A program made the position numbers and the translations under genes. The notes under the pieces were generated by a model. It did no database searches and was not told the DNA's origin. It saw nothing but the letters and a program-made list of their open reading frames with translations. Positions 55,791 to 64,000 of a DNA stretch of 64,000 bases are shown here, piece by piece (position 1 is the first letter of the stretch; every line of letters begins with the position of its first letter). The stretch is from Pseudomonadota bacterium (lineage in GTDB: Bacteria; Pseudomonadota; Alphaproteobacteria; Rhodobacterales; Rhodobacteraceae), in the NCBI GenBank assembly GCA_020161615.1, contig JAIUPD010000004.1, positions 248,001 through 312,000 of the forward strand, written 5' to 3'.

Positions 55791-56477
55791 TCAGGCCTCG
55801 GCGTCGGGGTCGCGGAAGCCGCCGTCGCAAGCCTCGAGGATTGGGGTGCGGAAGACGCCGCGGATCCGCTCTGCCCCCGGGACCGCCTGTTGCCAGCGCC
55901 GGCCCTGTTCCATCGCCACGGCGACCCCGACCGGTGCGATCCCGGCCTTGTCCAGCAGCCGCAGCACGGCGGCGAGCGAACTGCCGGAACTCACCACGTC
56001 ATCGACCAGCAGCACGCGCTTGCCGGTCAGCAGCGGCAGCATCCGTGGATCGAGGTAGATGTCCTTGCCGCCCCCCGGGGTGGTGATCGACTTCAGGGGT
56101 TCGGACAGCGCCGGATCGTACCAGAACTTGCGCGAGGTCCCCAGCGCCACGACGCGGCTGTGCCCCAGCCGCCGCGCCACCCCCTCGGCCAGCGGCAGGC
56201 CCAGCGTCGGCACGCCGATCACCACCTCGGGCCGGGCCTCGCGCCAGAGGGACACCATGGCGTCGGCCAGCGCGTCCAGCACCGCGAAGGAAGCCTGATT
56301 GACGATGAGCGAGGCGACCGCCTGCGTGCCATTCCCCGGCAGCACCCGGATCGGCAGCAGGATCTGGCGGCCATCGGGCAGGGTGGCAGGATAGACGCCG
56401 CGATGAGTGGCGCCCGCCACGGGAAAGCTGCCGAGGGCGAAGAGCGTCTGCCAGAAATCGTGCGGTTTCAGGTCCAT
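55791..56477 (-). CDS. purine/pyrimidine-type phosphoribosyltransferase
   Basis: The 228-residue type-I PRTase has the PRPP loop VLLVDDVVSSGSS (about residue 150) and the flexible-loop region SRKFWYDPALSEP. It transfers phosphoribose to a nucleobase. The start MDLKPHDFW was preferred over an ATG 17 codons upstream that lacks homology-like sequence. It is divergent from the M20 gene. Next to nucleoside hydrolase and deaminase genes, it fits base salvage. The exact base is unknown. Confidence 0.87.
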   Translation of the reverse strand: MDLKPHDFWQTLFALGSFPVAGATHRGVYPATLPDGRQILLPIRVLPGNGTQAVASLIVNQASFAVLDALADAMVSLWREARPEVVIGVPTLGLPLAEGVARRLGHSRVVALGTSRKFWYDPALSEPLKSITTPGGGKDIYLDPRMLPLLTGKRVLLVDDVVSSGSSLAAVLRLLDKAGIAPVGVAVAMEQGRRWQQAVPGAERIRGVFRTPILEACDGGFRDPDAEA

Positions 56478-56551
56478 GGGGGTTCTCTGGCAATCGGCGG
56501 TGGGATCGGTCAAGGTGGGATATGACAAGCCTTCTGACCGATTGACAAGCC

Positions 56552-57709
56552 ATGCCGCTTTCCCCCGACGACCTGAACCGCCTTGTGACCCTGCGCCATG
56601 ACCTGCATGCCCATCCCGAACTGGGGTTCGAGGAGAGACGCACCGCCGATCTGGTGGCCTCGGTGCTGCAGGAGGCGGGGATCACCATCCACCGCGGGCT
56701 GGGCGTGACGGGGGTCGTCGGCACGCTGACGCGGGGCAACGGGCCGGGGCGGATCGCGCTCAGGGCCGATATGGATGCGCTGGCGATGCCCGAGCTGACC
56801 GGCCTGCCGCATGCCAGCCGTAACCCCGGCCGGATGCATGCCTGCGGCCACGACGGGCATACGGTGATGCTGCTGGGCGCGGCGCTGGAACTGGCGCGGG
56901 ACGGTGGCTTCGACGGGACCGTGCATTTCATCTTCCAACCGGCCGAAGAGGGCAGGGGCGGTGCCGCGCGGATGGTCGCGGACGGGTTTTTCCAGCGCTT
57001 TCCGGTGGATCGCGTCTATGGGCTGCACAACATGCCGGGCCTAGACCCGGATGAGATCGCCGTGGTCGAGGGGCCGCAACTGGCCTCGTCCGACCGCTGG
57101 GAGGTGGTCTTTACCGGTGAGGGCACGCATGGCGCCAAACCCCATCTCGGCCGCGATCCAATCACCGCGGCCGGGGCCTTTCTGAGCGCGATCCATACCA
57201 TCGTGGCGCGGGTGGTTGATCCGCTGGCGCCCGCCGTGGTCAGCGCCTGCGCGCTGGAGGCGGGGGATTTCGCCGCGCTGAACGTCATCCCCGACACCGC
57301 GCGGGTGGGCGGCACGGCGCGCGCCTATGCGCCCGGGGTGCGCGACCAGCTGGAGGCGGAACTCGACCGTATCGCGCGGGGCATCGCCGCGACCTATGGG
57401 CTCAGCGCCGCCTTCACCTATCGCCGGGGCGTGCCGCCGGTTGTGAACGACCCGGGCGCCACCGCCATCGCGCTGGGCGCCGCGCGTGCGGCCTTGCCGA
57501 AGGTGCGGACCTCCTTCCCGCCCTCGACCGCCGGGGACGATTTCGCCGTCTTCTCGCAAGCGGTGCCGGGCTGCTACGTCTGGCTTGGCAACGGCCCGGC
57601 GGTGGAGGGCGCCCTGCACCACAACACGCGCTACGATTTCAACGATGCGGCGATTGCCCCGGGCGTGGCCTATTGGTGCGCGCTGGTCAGGGCTGATCTG
57701 CGCGCATGA
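56552..57709 (+). CDS. M20-family amidohydrolase (hippurate-hydrolase-like)
   Basis: The 385-residue dinuclear metal hydrolase has RHDLHAHPELGFEE, HACGHDGHT (Cys98, His100), FQPAEEG (Glu132/133), GLHNMPG and HHNTRYDF. It cleaves N-acyl amino acids or similar amides. No good ribosome site is visible; TGACAAGCC occurs twice just upstream. Its 3' end overlaps the convergent nucleoside hydrolase by 23 bases. The relation to the nucleoside genes is unclear. Confidence 0.9.
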   Translation: MPLSPDDLNRLVTLRHDLHAHPELGFEERRTADLVASVLQEAGITIHRGLGVTGVVGTLTRGNGPGRIALRADMDALAMPELTGLPHASRNPGRMHACGHDGHTVMLLGAALELARDGGFDGTVHFIFQPAEEGRGGAARMVADGFFQRFPVDRVYGLHNMPGLDPDEIAVVEGPQLASSDRWEVVFTGEGTHGAKPHLGRDPITAAGAFLSAIHTIVARVVDPLAPAVVSACALEAGDFAALNVIPDTARVGGTARAYAPGVRDQLEAELDRIARGIAATYGLSAAFTYRRGVPPVVNDPGATAIALGAARAALPKVRTSFPPSTAGDDFAVFSQAVPGCYVWLGNGPAVEGALHHNTRYDFNDAAIAPGVAYWCALVRADLRA

Positions 57710-58586
57710 GCCCGTCCCACAGCATCCGCTTGACCGCCACGGCGTCGATGCGCATCGCCACCTGGATCGGCGGGCGGCTGGCGTCGGGGATCAGGCGGCC
57801 GGGATGTTCGACCAGATCGACACCCAGCCGCATCTCGTCGCAGCCGAACAGCTCGGGCGCGAGCGCCATCAACATGACGCAGGGGTCGTGCAGCGGACGG
57901 GATTCGCGGGCAGAGCCCAGGAAATAAGCCCCGATCAGGTCGGCCGCGGTGGTTCCGGCGGGCGTGCCGCTGGCGCGCAGCGGCTCCAGCTCGGCCATCG
58001 TCGCGCGGAAGCGGCGCGTCACGTCCAGCGGGATCAGCGTGATCGGCACGCCCGAGCCCAGAACCATCGAGGCCGCCAGCCCGTCGGCGCCGATGTTGTA
58101 TTCGGCGAAGGGCCCGGCATTGCCCGTCTCGTGAATCGCCCCGCCCATGGCGATGATATGGCCGATGCGGGCAAAGGCCTGCGGCTGGTCGCGGGCCAGG
58201 ATCGCCAGATTGGTCATGGGCGCCAGCGCCAGGATGGTCAGCGTCCCGGGCGGCTCGGCCATCAGGCGCTTGGCCACGAAGCCGGTGGCATCCGACAGCG
58301 AGCCGTTGGGCGATAGGGGCAGCGTGACGCCCCCCAGCCCGTCGGCGCCGTGGATCGTTTCTTCGTTGCGGCCGGTGCCGCTGAGGGGGCCGGTGGCGCC
58401 CTGCACCACGGGGATCTGCCGCCCCGAGACGGCGACAAGGCGCAGGGCGTTGTCGGTGGTGCGGGTGATGCCGATATTGCCCGCCACGCTGGTGATCGCC
58501 TGCACGTCGAAGCGCGGCTCGTTCAGCGCGTAGAGGATGGCCACGGCGTCGTCGAGGCCGGGGTCGGTGTCGATGATGACTTTCAT
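57687..58586 (-). CDS. nucleoside hydrolase (inosine-uridine type)
   Basis: The 299-residue protein has the calcium/ribose-binding start VIIDTDPGLDDAVA, SVAGNIG, LAPMTNLAI and a late HDPCVML. It hydrolyses the N-glycosidic bond of ribonucleosides to base and ribose. It is coupled to the upstream amidohydrolase by ATGA and is the last gene of the transporter operon. Confidence 0.93.
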   Translation of the reverse strand: MKVIIDTDPGLDDAVAILYALNEPRFDVQAITSVAGNIGITRTTDNALRLVAVSGRQIPVVQGATGPLSGTGRNEETIHGADGLGGVTLPLSPNGSLSDATGFVAKRLMAEPPGTLTILALAPMTNLAILARDQPQAFARIGHIIAMGGAIHETGNAGPFAEYNIGADGLAASMVLGSGVPITLIPLDVTRRFRATMAELEPLRASGTPAGTTAADLIGAYFLGSARESRPLHDPCVMLMALAPELFGCDEMRLGVDLVEHPGRLIPDASRPPIQVAMRIDAVAVKRMLWDGLMRADQP

Positions 58587-59902
58587 GTCTGCCCTTGGTC
58601 GATGGCGTTCATTTCGGCCCGGAACTGACCGGCAACTTGCAACGCATCTGACAGGACCCTGTCGGTCTCCAGGGTCTGAACCCGCCGGTTCCGCATCAGC
58701 CAGTGCCCGGCGACCATCACGTCGTGCACATCGGCGGGCTGAGCGGCGAACACCAGCATGGAATAGACATCGTAGACGGGATGCAGCCGCGGCGCATCCA
58801 GCGAAATGCGGATAATGTCCGCTTTTTTTCCGGGCTCGAGCGAACCGATCCTGTCATCGAGCGCCAGCGCCCTTGCGCCTTCCAGCGTCGCCATGCGGAT
58901 CACCTCGGCCGCGGGCAGGGGCCTGCGCGAATGGCCGAGGATCTTGGCGAAGATCGAGACGGGGCCGAATTGTGCGAACAGATCCAGGGTGTTGCCGCTC
59001 ATCGGCCCGTCGGTGGCGATGCCCACCGGGATGCCGGCGCGGCGCATGTCCTCGACCCGTGCCATGCCGCGGCCCGCCTTGCCGTTCGAGCGCGCGTTAT
59101 GCGCCACGCCCGCGCCGGTTTCGGCCAGCAGCGCGATGTCGGCATCATCGACCAGCAGGCAATGCGCGGCGATTGTGCCGGGACGCAGGATGCCGGACAT
59201 TGCGGCGAGCGCGGTGGTGGACATGCCATGCTCGCGCAGGGCCCAGTCGCGTTCTGCTTCGGTCTCGGCCAGGTGGATCTGAACCCGGGTGCCAGGGTGG
59301 TCGTCGTGCCAGCGCGCGGCGCGTTCCAGAACCCTCGGGCCGGTGGAATAGGGCGCATGCGGCGCGATGGAGGCGATGAGGCGCGGATGCCCCGCCAGAC
59401 GGTCGGCCAGCGCGTCGCAGAGCGCGAAACCTTCATCGAAGCTGGCGTGGTCGGGGGCGGCGAAATCGGCCAGCGTCTGGCCCAGCACGGCGCGCAGGCC
59501 CGCGCGGTCCATCACCTCGGCGACCTCGGTCTCGAAATAATACATGTCGGCGATGGTGGTGACGCCGCCCATGATCGATTCCAGCGCCGACAGCGCCGTG
59601 CCCGCGCGGACCATGGCGGGCGAGACGAATTTGCGTTCGAGCGGCAGGATGTAGCGGAAGAGCCGGTCGTCCACATCCTCGCCCAGGCCCCGGAACAGGG
59701 ACATCGGCAGGTGGCAATGCGGGTTGACCATGCCGGGCATGATCACATCGCCGCCCATGTCCAGCACCTCGCCCCCCTCGGGCGCGGGGCCCTCGCCCAG
59801 GGCAGCGATCGTCTCGCCCTCGATCCTGATCCAGCCGTTGCGGAACTGGGTCAGGCCCTTGTCCATCGTCAGCACCCAGGCATTGGCGAGGGTGAGGCTC
59901 AT
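58583..59902 (-). CDS. amidohydrolase-superfamily deaminase (MTA/SAH-deaminase or SsnA/cytosine-deaminase-like)
   Basis: The 439-residue metal-dependent hydrolase has His62/His64 in NPHCHLPM, IAPHAPYST, IHLAET, AHCLLVDD and the metal Asp in ATDGPMSGNTLDLF. SLEPGKKADIIRI closes it. The start MSLTLANAWVL overlaps the ATPase stop by ATGA, so a 7-residue upstream extension was not used. It likely deaminates an adenosine-, guanine- or cytosine-like compound brought in by the adjacent importer. Confidence 0.9.
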   Translation of the reverse strand: MSLTLANAWVLTMDKGLTQFRNGWIRIEGETIAALGEGPAPEGGEVLDMGGDVIMPGMVNPHCHLPMSLFRGLGEDVDDRLFRYILPLERKFVSPAMVRAGTALSALESIMGGVTTIADMYYFETEVAEVMDRAGLRAVLGQTLADFAAPDHASFDEGFALCDALADRLAGHPRLIASIAPHAPYSTGPRVLERAARWHDDHPGTRVQIHLAETEAERDWALREHGMSTTALAAMSGILRPGTIAAHCLLVDDADIALLAETGAGVAHNARSNGKAGRGMARVEDMRRAGIPVGIATDGPMSGNTLDLFAQFGPVSIFAKILGHSRRPLPAAEVIRMATLEGARALALDDRIGSLEPGKKADIIRISLDAPRLHPVYDVYSMLVFAAQPADVHDVMVAGHWLMRNRRVQTLETDRVLSDALQVAGQFRAEMNAIDQGQT

Positions 59903-60957
59903 TCCGGTTTGAGGATCGCGCATTGCTCGGGGTTCGGGACCAGCGTCACGGCTGTCCGGGGGTCGAGCGGTTGCGAGAGGGGGCCGTTGGCGATGAGCGA
60001 CAGCCCGCCCGCCCTGGCCTGATACTGATAGGCCCGGCCCAGATAGGTGCGCAGCCCCAGCACCGCCGGCAGCCCCGCGCCGCCCTGCGTCGTGGCCTGC
60101 AACCCGTCGGGCCTTGTGGCCAGCGTGAAGGCATTGGGGATCGGGCCGAGCTGGTCCTGCGAGAGGGTGAGGGCCGCGCCCTCGGACGTGATGGCCGTGA
60201 CCTCGGCGCCGTTCCGGGCGGTGACTTTCAGGGGGATCAGATTCTCGAACCCGACGAAATTGGCGACGAAGGCATTGGCCGGGCGCTGATAGAGCACCTC
60301 GGGCGTATCCAGCTGCATGATCCGGCCCTGATGCATGATCGCCACGCGGTCGGAGATGGAAAACGCCTCCTCCTGGTCATGCGTCACATAGAGCGCCGTG
60401 GTGCCGTTCGCGCGTTGCAGCTGCCGGATCTCGACTCGCATGTCGATGCGCAGCTTTGCGTCAAGGTTGGACAGGGGCTCGTCGAACATCAGGAGCGGCG
60501 GCTCGATGACCAGCGCGCGGGCCAGCGCCACCCGCTGTTTCTGCCCGCCCGACAGCGCGGCGGGCAGCCGGTCGGCCAGATGCGCCAGCCCCACGCGGTC
60601 CAGCATCGCATCGGCCCGCTTCAGGCGCTCAGGCCCCGCGACTTTGCGCTGTTTCAGCCCGAAGGCCACGTTCTCGCGCACCGTCAGATGCGGGAAGAGC
60701 GCGTAGTTCTGGAACACGAGGCCGATGTCGCGCTGATGCGCCGGCAGTCTGGTCAGATCCTTCGATCCCAGCCGGATGGCCCCGGCGGTCGGTTGCAGGA
60801 AGCCCGCGACCAGCCGCAAGGTCGTGGTCTTGCCGCAGCCCGAGGCCCCCAGGAGCGAGACAAGCTCGCCCTCGGCCACCGAAAGCGAGAGGTCTTCCAG
60901 CACCTTGGTGGTGCCGTAATGGGCGGTGATGCGGTCGATGGTGAGGGGCTGGGTCAT
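59899..60957 (-). CDS. spermidine/putrescine-type ABC ATPase (PotA-like)
   Basis: The 352-residue ATPase has Walker A GASGCGKTT, signature LSGGQKQR, Walker B LLMFDEPLSNLDA and VTHDQEEAF. About 110 residues of C-terminal TOBE-type regulatory domain follow. The start MTQPLTIDRI is five bases after the permease gene. It drives the importer encoded upstream. The substrate is probably a nucleoside or base, judged from the downstream enzymes. Confidence 0.93.
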   Translation of the reverse strand: MTQPLTIDRITAHYGTTKVLEDLSLSVAEGELVSLLGASGCGKTTTLRLVAGFLQPTAGAIRLGSKDLTRLPAHQRDIGLVFQNYALFPHLTVRENVAFGLKQRKVAGPERLKRADAMLDRVGLAHLADRLPAALSGGQKQRVALARALVIEPPLLMFDEPLSNLDAKLRIDMRVEIRQLQRANGTTALYVTHDQEEAFSISDRVAIMHQGRIMQLDTPEVLYQRPANAFVANFVGFENLIPLKVTARNGAEVTAITSEGAALTLSQDQLGPIPNAFTLATRPDGLQATTQGGAGLPAVLGLRTYLGRAYQYQARAGGLSLIANGPLSQPLDPRTAVTLVPNPEQCAILKPE

Positions 60958-60962
60958 GGGGT

Positions 60963-61751
60963 CTATTTCGCGACGATGGCCAGGCCGAGCGTACGCTCGA
61001 CGATGATCATGACGAGGATGGTGAGCAGCATCAGCACGACCGAGACCGAGGCAATGGTCGGATCGAAGAACTGCTCCATATGGGCGAGAAGCTGGATCGG
61101 CAGGGTCGAGACCCCGGGCCCGGTCAGGAACAGCGAGACCGAGACGTCGTTGATCGAGGTGATGAAGGACAGGATGAAGGCCGCGATCACGCCCGAGCGG
61201 ATGTTCGGCAGCACGATGGTGAAGAAGGTCTTCGCGGGGGGCGAGCCGAGGCTGATGGCGGCCTCCTCGATCGAGAAGTCGAAGGAGGCGAGCGAGGCCG
61301 AGACGACGCGGATCACATAGGGAATGACCAGCAGCGTGTGGCCGATCAGCAGCGCGTACCAGACCGGCACGCCCGCCTGCACCGTGACCGAGCGCAGCAG
61401 CGAGAAGCCGATGACGATCTCGGGCACCAGGATCGGCAGGACGAAGAGCGTCGACAGCCAGGCGGGCAGGGCGACGCGGTAGCGGTTCAGCGCATAAGCG
61501 GCGGGGATGCCGATCACCAGCGCGATCCCGGTGCCGAGGAAGGCCATCTGCAACGAGGTGACGATGGTACGGCGAAAGGCCGAGATGTCCCAGATGTTCT
61601 GGAACCACCGGAAGCTCAGCCCCTGCGGCGGGAAGGTCAGATAGGTCGTGTCCGAGAGTGAGGCGCCGAAGATGATGATCAGCGGCCCCAGCAGGAAGAC
61701 ATAGACCACAAGCGTGAACAGGATCAGCAGCGGATGGATGCGGGTCGTCAT
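60963..61751 (-). CDS. spermidine/putrescine-type ABC permease (PotC-like)
   Basis: The 262-residue permease has about six spans, beginning PLLILFTLVVYVFLLGPLIIIF, with the PotC-type WFQNIW segment and EAA loop EEAAISLGSPPAKTFFTIVLPNI. It lies one base from the other permease gene. Confidence 0.92.
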   Translation of the reverse strand: MTTRIHPLLILFTLVVYVFLLGPLIIIFGASLSDTTYLTFPPQGLSFRWFQNIWDISAFRRTIVTSLQMAFLGTGIALVIGIPAAYALNRYRVALPAWLSTLFVLPILVPEIVIGFSLLRSVTVQAGVPVWYALLIGHTLLVIPYVIRVVSASLASFDFSIEEAAISLGSPPAKTFFTIVLPNIRSGVIAAFILSFITSINDVSVSLFLTGPGVSTLPIQLLAHMEQFFDPTIASVSVVLMLLTILVMIIVERTLGLAIVAK

Positions 61752-61752
61752 G

Positions 61753-62589
61753 TCAGGTCGCCATCGGGTTCAGGCGCCGGGCAAGGCGGGTCATCACCAG
61801 CACGGTCGCCACGATCACGGCGAGCATGATCGCCGCCACCACTGCCGCGCCCGGCCAGTCGAAGGCCACCAGCGCGCGCTGCTGCAGGAAGGTGCCCATC
61901 ATCATCTGCCGCGTGCCGCCCAGAAGATGCGGCGTCGCGTAAGAGGTGAAGCTGGCGGTGAACACAAGGACCGCGCCGACGATCAGGCCGGGCACGGCCA
62001 GGGGCAGGGTGATCTGAAAGAAGCTCGCGACAGGCCCCGCGCCGAGGCTTGAGGAGGCCTGCAGCAGATCCTCGGGGATATTCTCCAGCACGCCGACCAG
62101 CACCAGCACCATCAGCGGCACGAAGATATAGACCATGGCGACGATCACCGCGCCGGGGGTGTAGAGCATGGCGACCGGCCCATCCGTCAGCCCGGTGGCC
62201 TGCAGGATCTGGTTCACCATCCCCTCGCGCCCCAGCAGGACCAGCCAGGCGAAGGAGCGAACGACCACCCCCGTCAGCAGCGGAAAGACCGCCAGCACGA
62301 TCAGCGTGGATTTCATCCAGGGCGGGCAGCGGGCGACGACATAGGCGGTGGCGAGCCCCGCCGCCAGCGAAATGACCGTCACCCAGCCCGCCACAGTGAA
62401 GGTCCGCCACAGCACGTTGCGGCGAAAGCCCGAGGCGAAGAAATCGGCATAGGGCTGCACGATGCCCCAATCGCCTTGCCCCGGGCTGCCGAAGCTGAGG
62501 CCCACGGTGATCGCCACCGGGATCACCAGAAGGAAGGTGATCGCCAGTGTCGCCGGTGAGGCGAGCATCCATCCGGCCAGTCGTTTCAT
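61753..62589 (-). CDS. spermidine/putrescine-type ABC permease (PotB-like)
   Basis: The 278-residue permease has about six spans (PATLAITFLLVIPVAITVGLSF) and a PotB-type EAA loop (EDLLQASSSLGAGPVASFFQITLP). It forms a heterodimeric channel with the product of 60963-61751. Confidence 0.92.
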   Translation of the reverse strand: MKRLAGWMLASPATLAITFLLVIPVAITVGLSFGSPGQGDWGIVQPYADFFASGFRRNVLWRTFTVAGWVTVISLAAGLATAYVVARCPPWMKSTLIVLAVFPLLTGVVVRSFAWLVLLGREGMVNQILQATGLTDGPVAMLYTPGAVIVAMVYIFVPLMVLVLVGVLENIPEDLLQASSSLGAGPVASFFQITLPLAVPGLIVGAVLVFTASFTSYATPHLLGGTRQMMMGTFLQQRALVAFDWPGAAVVAAIMLAVIVATVLVMTRLARRLNPMAT

Positions 62590-62608
62590 GGGGCTCTCCG
62601 GCAGGTCT

Positions 62609-62629
62609 GGCCCCCGTCAGCCGGGGGCC
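62609..62629 (-). other. hairpin after the binding-protein gene
   Basis: A perfect 8-bp stem GGCCCCCG/CGGGGGCC with a 5-base loop in the 59-bp gap between the binding-protein and permease genes. There is no U-run. Probably stabilises the binding-protein message. Confidence 0.6.
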
Positions 62630-62648
62630 TGTCGTCGCGTGCGTCGGC

Positions 62649-63689
62649 TTACATGCCGAAGGTTTCGTTCCAGCGGTCCAGCCAGCGGTCGCGGGCCGGG
62701 TTCAGCTGCGAATAGTCGATCCGTTGCAGACTGTCGATCTGCTCTTGTCCATAGGTCCAGGCAGCGGCGGCCTCGGGCGAGAGTTCGACGGTGGCATTGA
62801 CCGGCGCGTCGACGCCCTGCTCGGCCAGCTGGCGCTGGATATCGGCCGAGAGGACGAAGTTGATGAACTGATGCGCCAGTTCCACATTCTCGGATCCGGT
62901 CGGGATGTTGATCGTGTTCAGGACCGCGATCTCGCCATCCTCCAGCGCCGCCCATTCGATGGTCGGCACCGCCTCGCGCAGGCGGCCCAGCGTGAAGTCC
63001 TGCGTCATCGACACCGAAATCTCGCCGGTAGAGAAGAGGTTGATCATCTCGGAGCCGGTGTTGTAGTTGGTGACGATATTCGGCACCAGCTCGGCCAGCG
63101 CGGCAAAGGTGGCCTCTTCATCGGTATAGGCATCGACGCCCGCGTGGCGTCCCGCCTGCAGCACGACCATGGGGCCGGCGGTGGTGGTGATGTTCGGCAG
63201 GGACAGCGAGCTTGCCAGATCCGCGCGCCACAGGTCGTTCCACGAGGTGATCGGCGGATCGACGCGGGCGGCGTCATAGACCAGGCCGATGCGGCCGACG
63301 GTATAGGCCGGGCCGAACTCGCCCTGCGGCGCCTGGGCGAGGTCATAAAGCTCGGCGATGTTCGGGATCTGGGCGCGGTCGATGGGCTGGAAGAGGCCCT
63401 GCTCGATGCCCGCCTGGCTGTAGCTGTCGGTCAGATAGATCACATCGACCCCGGCGCCCGAGCGCATCGCCAGACGGTTCAGCCGGTCGCCGTTGTTGCC
63501 CGTCTCGAACACGACTTCGCAGCCGCACATCTCCTGGAACGGGTTGACGATGATCTCCTGCATCTTGTCGCCATTGAAGCCCCACCACGAGATGGTGAAG
63601 GTCGTGGCGCCGGCCGGCAGGGCGGCGAACAGGGCGGCGGCGGAAATCGAGGACAGGGCAAGGCGCTGGAATCGGGGCATGGCAGGCAT
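62649..63689 (-). CDS. spermidine/putrescine-type periplasmic binding protein
   Basis: The 346-residue protein has a Sec signal (LALSSISAAALFAALPAGATT) followed by a PotD/PotF-type domain: ISWWGFNGDKMQEIIVNPFQEMCGCEVVFETGNNG, VDVIYLTDSYS, FINFVLSADIQRQLAEQGVDAPVN. Two Cys sit close together (MCGCE). ATG at 63689 was chosen, but one three codons later is possible; neither has a clear ribosome site. It is first in the nucleoside-type uptake operon. Confidence 0.9.
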   Translation of the reverse strand: MPAMPRFQRLALSSISAAALFAALPAGATTFTISWWGFNGDKMQEIIVNPFQEMCGCEVVFETGNNGDRLNRLAMRSGAGVDVIYLTDSYSQAGIEQGLFQPIDRAQIPNIAELYDLAQAPQGEFGPAYTVGRIGLVYDAARVDPPITSWNDLWRADLASSLSLPNITTTAGPMVVLQAGRHAGVDAYTDEEATFAALAELVPNIVTNYNTGSEMINLFSTGEISVSMTQDFTLGRLREAVPTIEWAALEDGEIAVLNTINIPTGSENVELAHQFINFVLSADIQRQLAEQGVDAPVNATVELSPEAAAAWTYGQEQIDSLQRIDYSQLNPARDRWLDRWNETFGM

Positions 63690-63793
63690 CCGCTGTGGAA
63701 AGGGTGGCAGGGGCGCCCGGACGGGCGGCCTCGGCCGGAAGGCTACGGGCCTGTTAGCGCCAATGCAAGGGATCCTGCCATGCGGGCCCCGGG

Positions 63794-64000
63794 CTACCAG
63801 ACCACCGGATGCGTCTGCCCCGTCGCAACATTGACGAAGCCTTCGGGCGCCAGCGGCGAGGGCGCGACCAGCACCCAGCGCCAGGGCGCGCAGGTCAGGG
63901 TGGCGAAGGCCAGACGCTCGGGGAAGCCCGGGAACCAGCGGGGGCTGAAGGTGGGTTCGTACATCCAGTCGATTTTCGCGCCCTCGGCGTAGAGGTGCTG
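63794..64000 (-). CDS. unrecognised protein, C-terminal 68 residues (5' end outside window)
   Basis: The minus-strand frame is open from the window edge to a TAG at 63794-63796. Its codon use matches the neighbours, with mostly G or C in third positions. The fragment is rich in Trp, Pro and aromatic residues (WMYEPTFSPRWFPGFPERLAF, ending THPVVW). I do not recognise the family. It lies 104 bases upstream of the binding-protein gene on the same strand. Confidence 0.6.
   Translation of the reverse strand, partial: QHLYAEGAKIDWMYEPTFSPRWFPGFPERLAFATLTCAPWRWVLVAPSPLAPEGFVNVATGQTHPVVW

Noticed and set aside
56521..56551. TGACAAGCC direct repeat before the M20 gene as an operator
   Set aside because: Only two 9-base copies overlapping the start region, with no dyad and no further copy seen. 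Too weak to call.

Overview
The window is GC-rich, densely packed bacterial DNA. The many 4-bp ATGA/GTGA or 1-bp TGATG start-stop overlaps, the abundance of ABC importers and acyl-CoA enzymes, and the protein sequences themselves suggest an alphaproteobacterium of the Rhodobacteraceae (Paracoccus-like). That placement is inference. I see no rRNA, tRNA, insertion sequence, phage gene or CRISPR array. The window reads as a chromosomal or megaplasmid catabolic island.

Layout. (1) 1-1.6 kb: end of an operon with a short-chain dehydrogenase (SDR) and an ACAD10/11-like acyl-CoA dehydrogenase. (2) 1.65-16.5 kb, cassette A: an eleven-gene minus-strand operon (BisC-type molybdenum oxidoreductase, VOC protein, cysteine hydrolase, two PuuE-like deacetylase-fold proteins, amidase, Opp/Dpp-type importer), read divergently from a LysR regulator and a DAO-family flavoenzyme. 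(3) 16.8-28 kb, cassette B: paralogues of the same core (VOC, LysR, BisC-type oxidoreductase, amidase, PuuE-like pair) joined to a different importer (TauT/SsuABC type) and a Rossmann dehydrogenase. (4) 28.3-36.9 kb: SDR, APH-type kinase, ACAD10/11-like dehydrogenase, acyl-CoA synthetase, GntR regulator, CoA-transferase, mercaptopyruvate sulfurtransferase and MetC. The first four resemble a 4-hydroxyacyl-CoA phosphorylation/elimination route of the Lva or ACAD10/11 kind. (5) 36.9-55.5 kb: a probable alicyclic alcohol/ketone/lactone regulon: SDRs (one a tandem two-domain fusion), SMP-30 lactonase, Baeyer-Villiger-type monooxygenase, acyl-CoA ligases, a probable alpha2beta2 acyl-CoA dehydrogenase pair, a crotonase, a Liv-type importer and an IclR regulator. 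(6) 55.8-63.7 kb: a nucleoside/nucleobase module: phosphoribosyltransferase, M20 amidohydrolase, nucleoside hydrolase, amidohydrolase/deaminase and a Pot-type importer. The window ends inside an unrecognised minus-strand gene.

How the genes work together. Cassettes A and B look like two versions of one cyclic-amide/ureide catabolic module with different import systems, probably for related but distinct substrates. In region 5, the palindrome TTCAC-N4-GTGAA occurs in three promoter regions: at iclR itself, before the monooxygenase operon, and before the acyl-CoA dehydrogenase/Liv operon. This ties three transcription units into one proposed IclR regulon. It would also explain why the Liv binding protein is encoded about 5 kb from its permease genes.

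No database search was possible. Family names rest on motifs and remembered relatives, and substrates are inferred.
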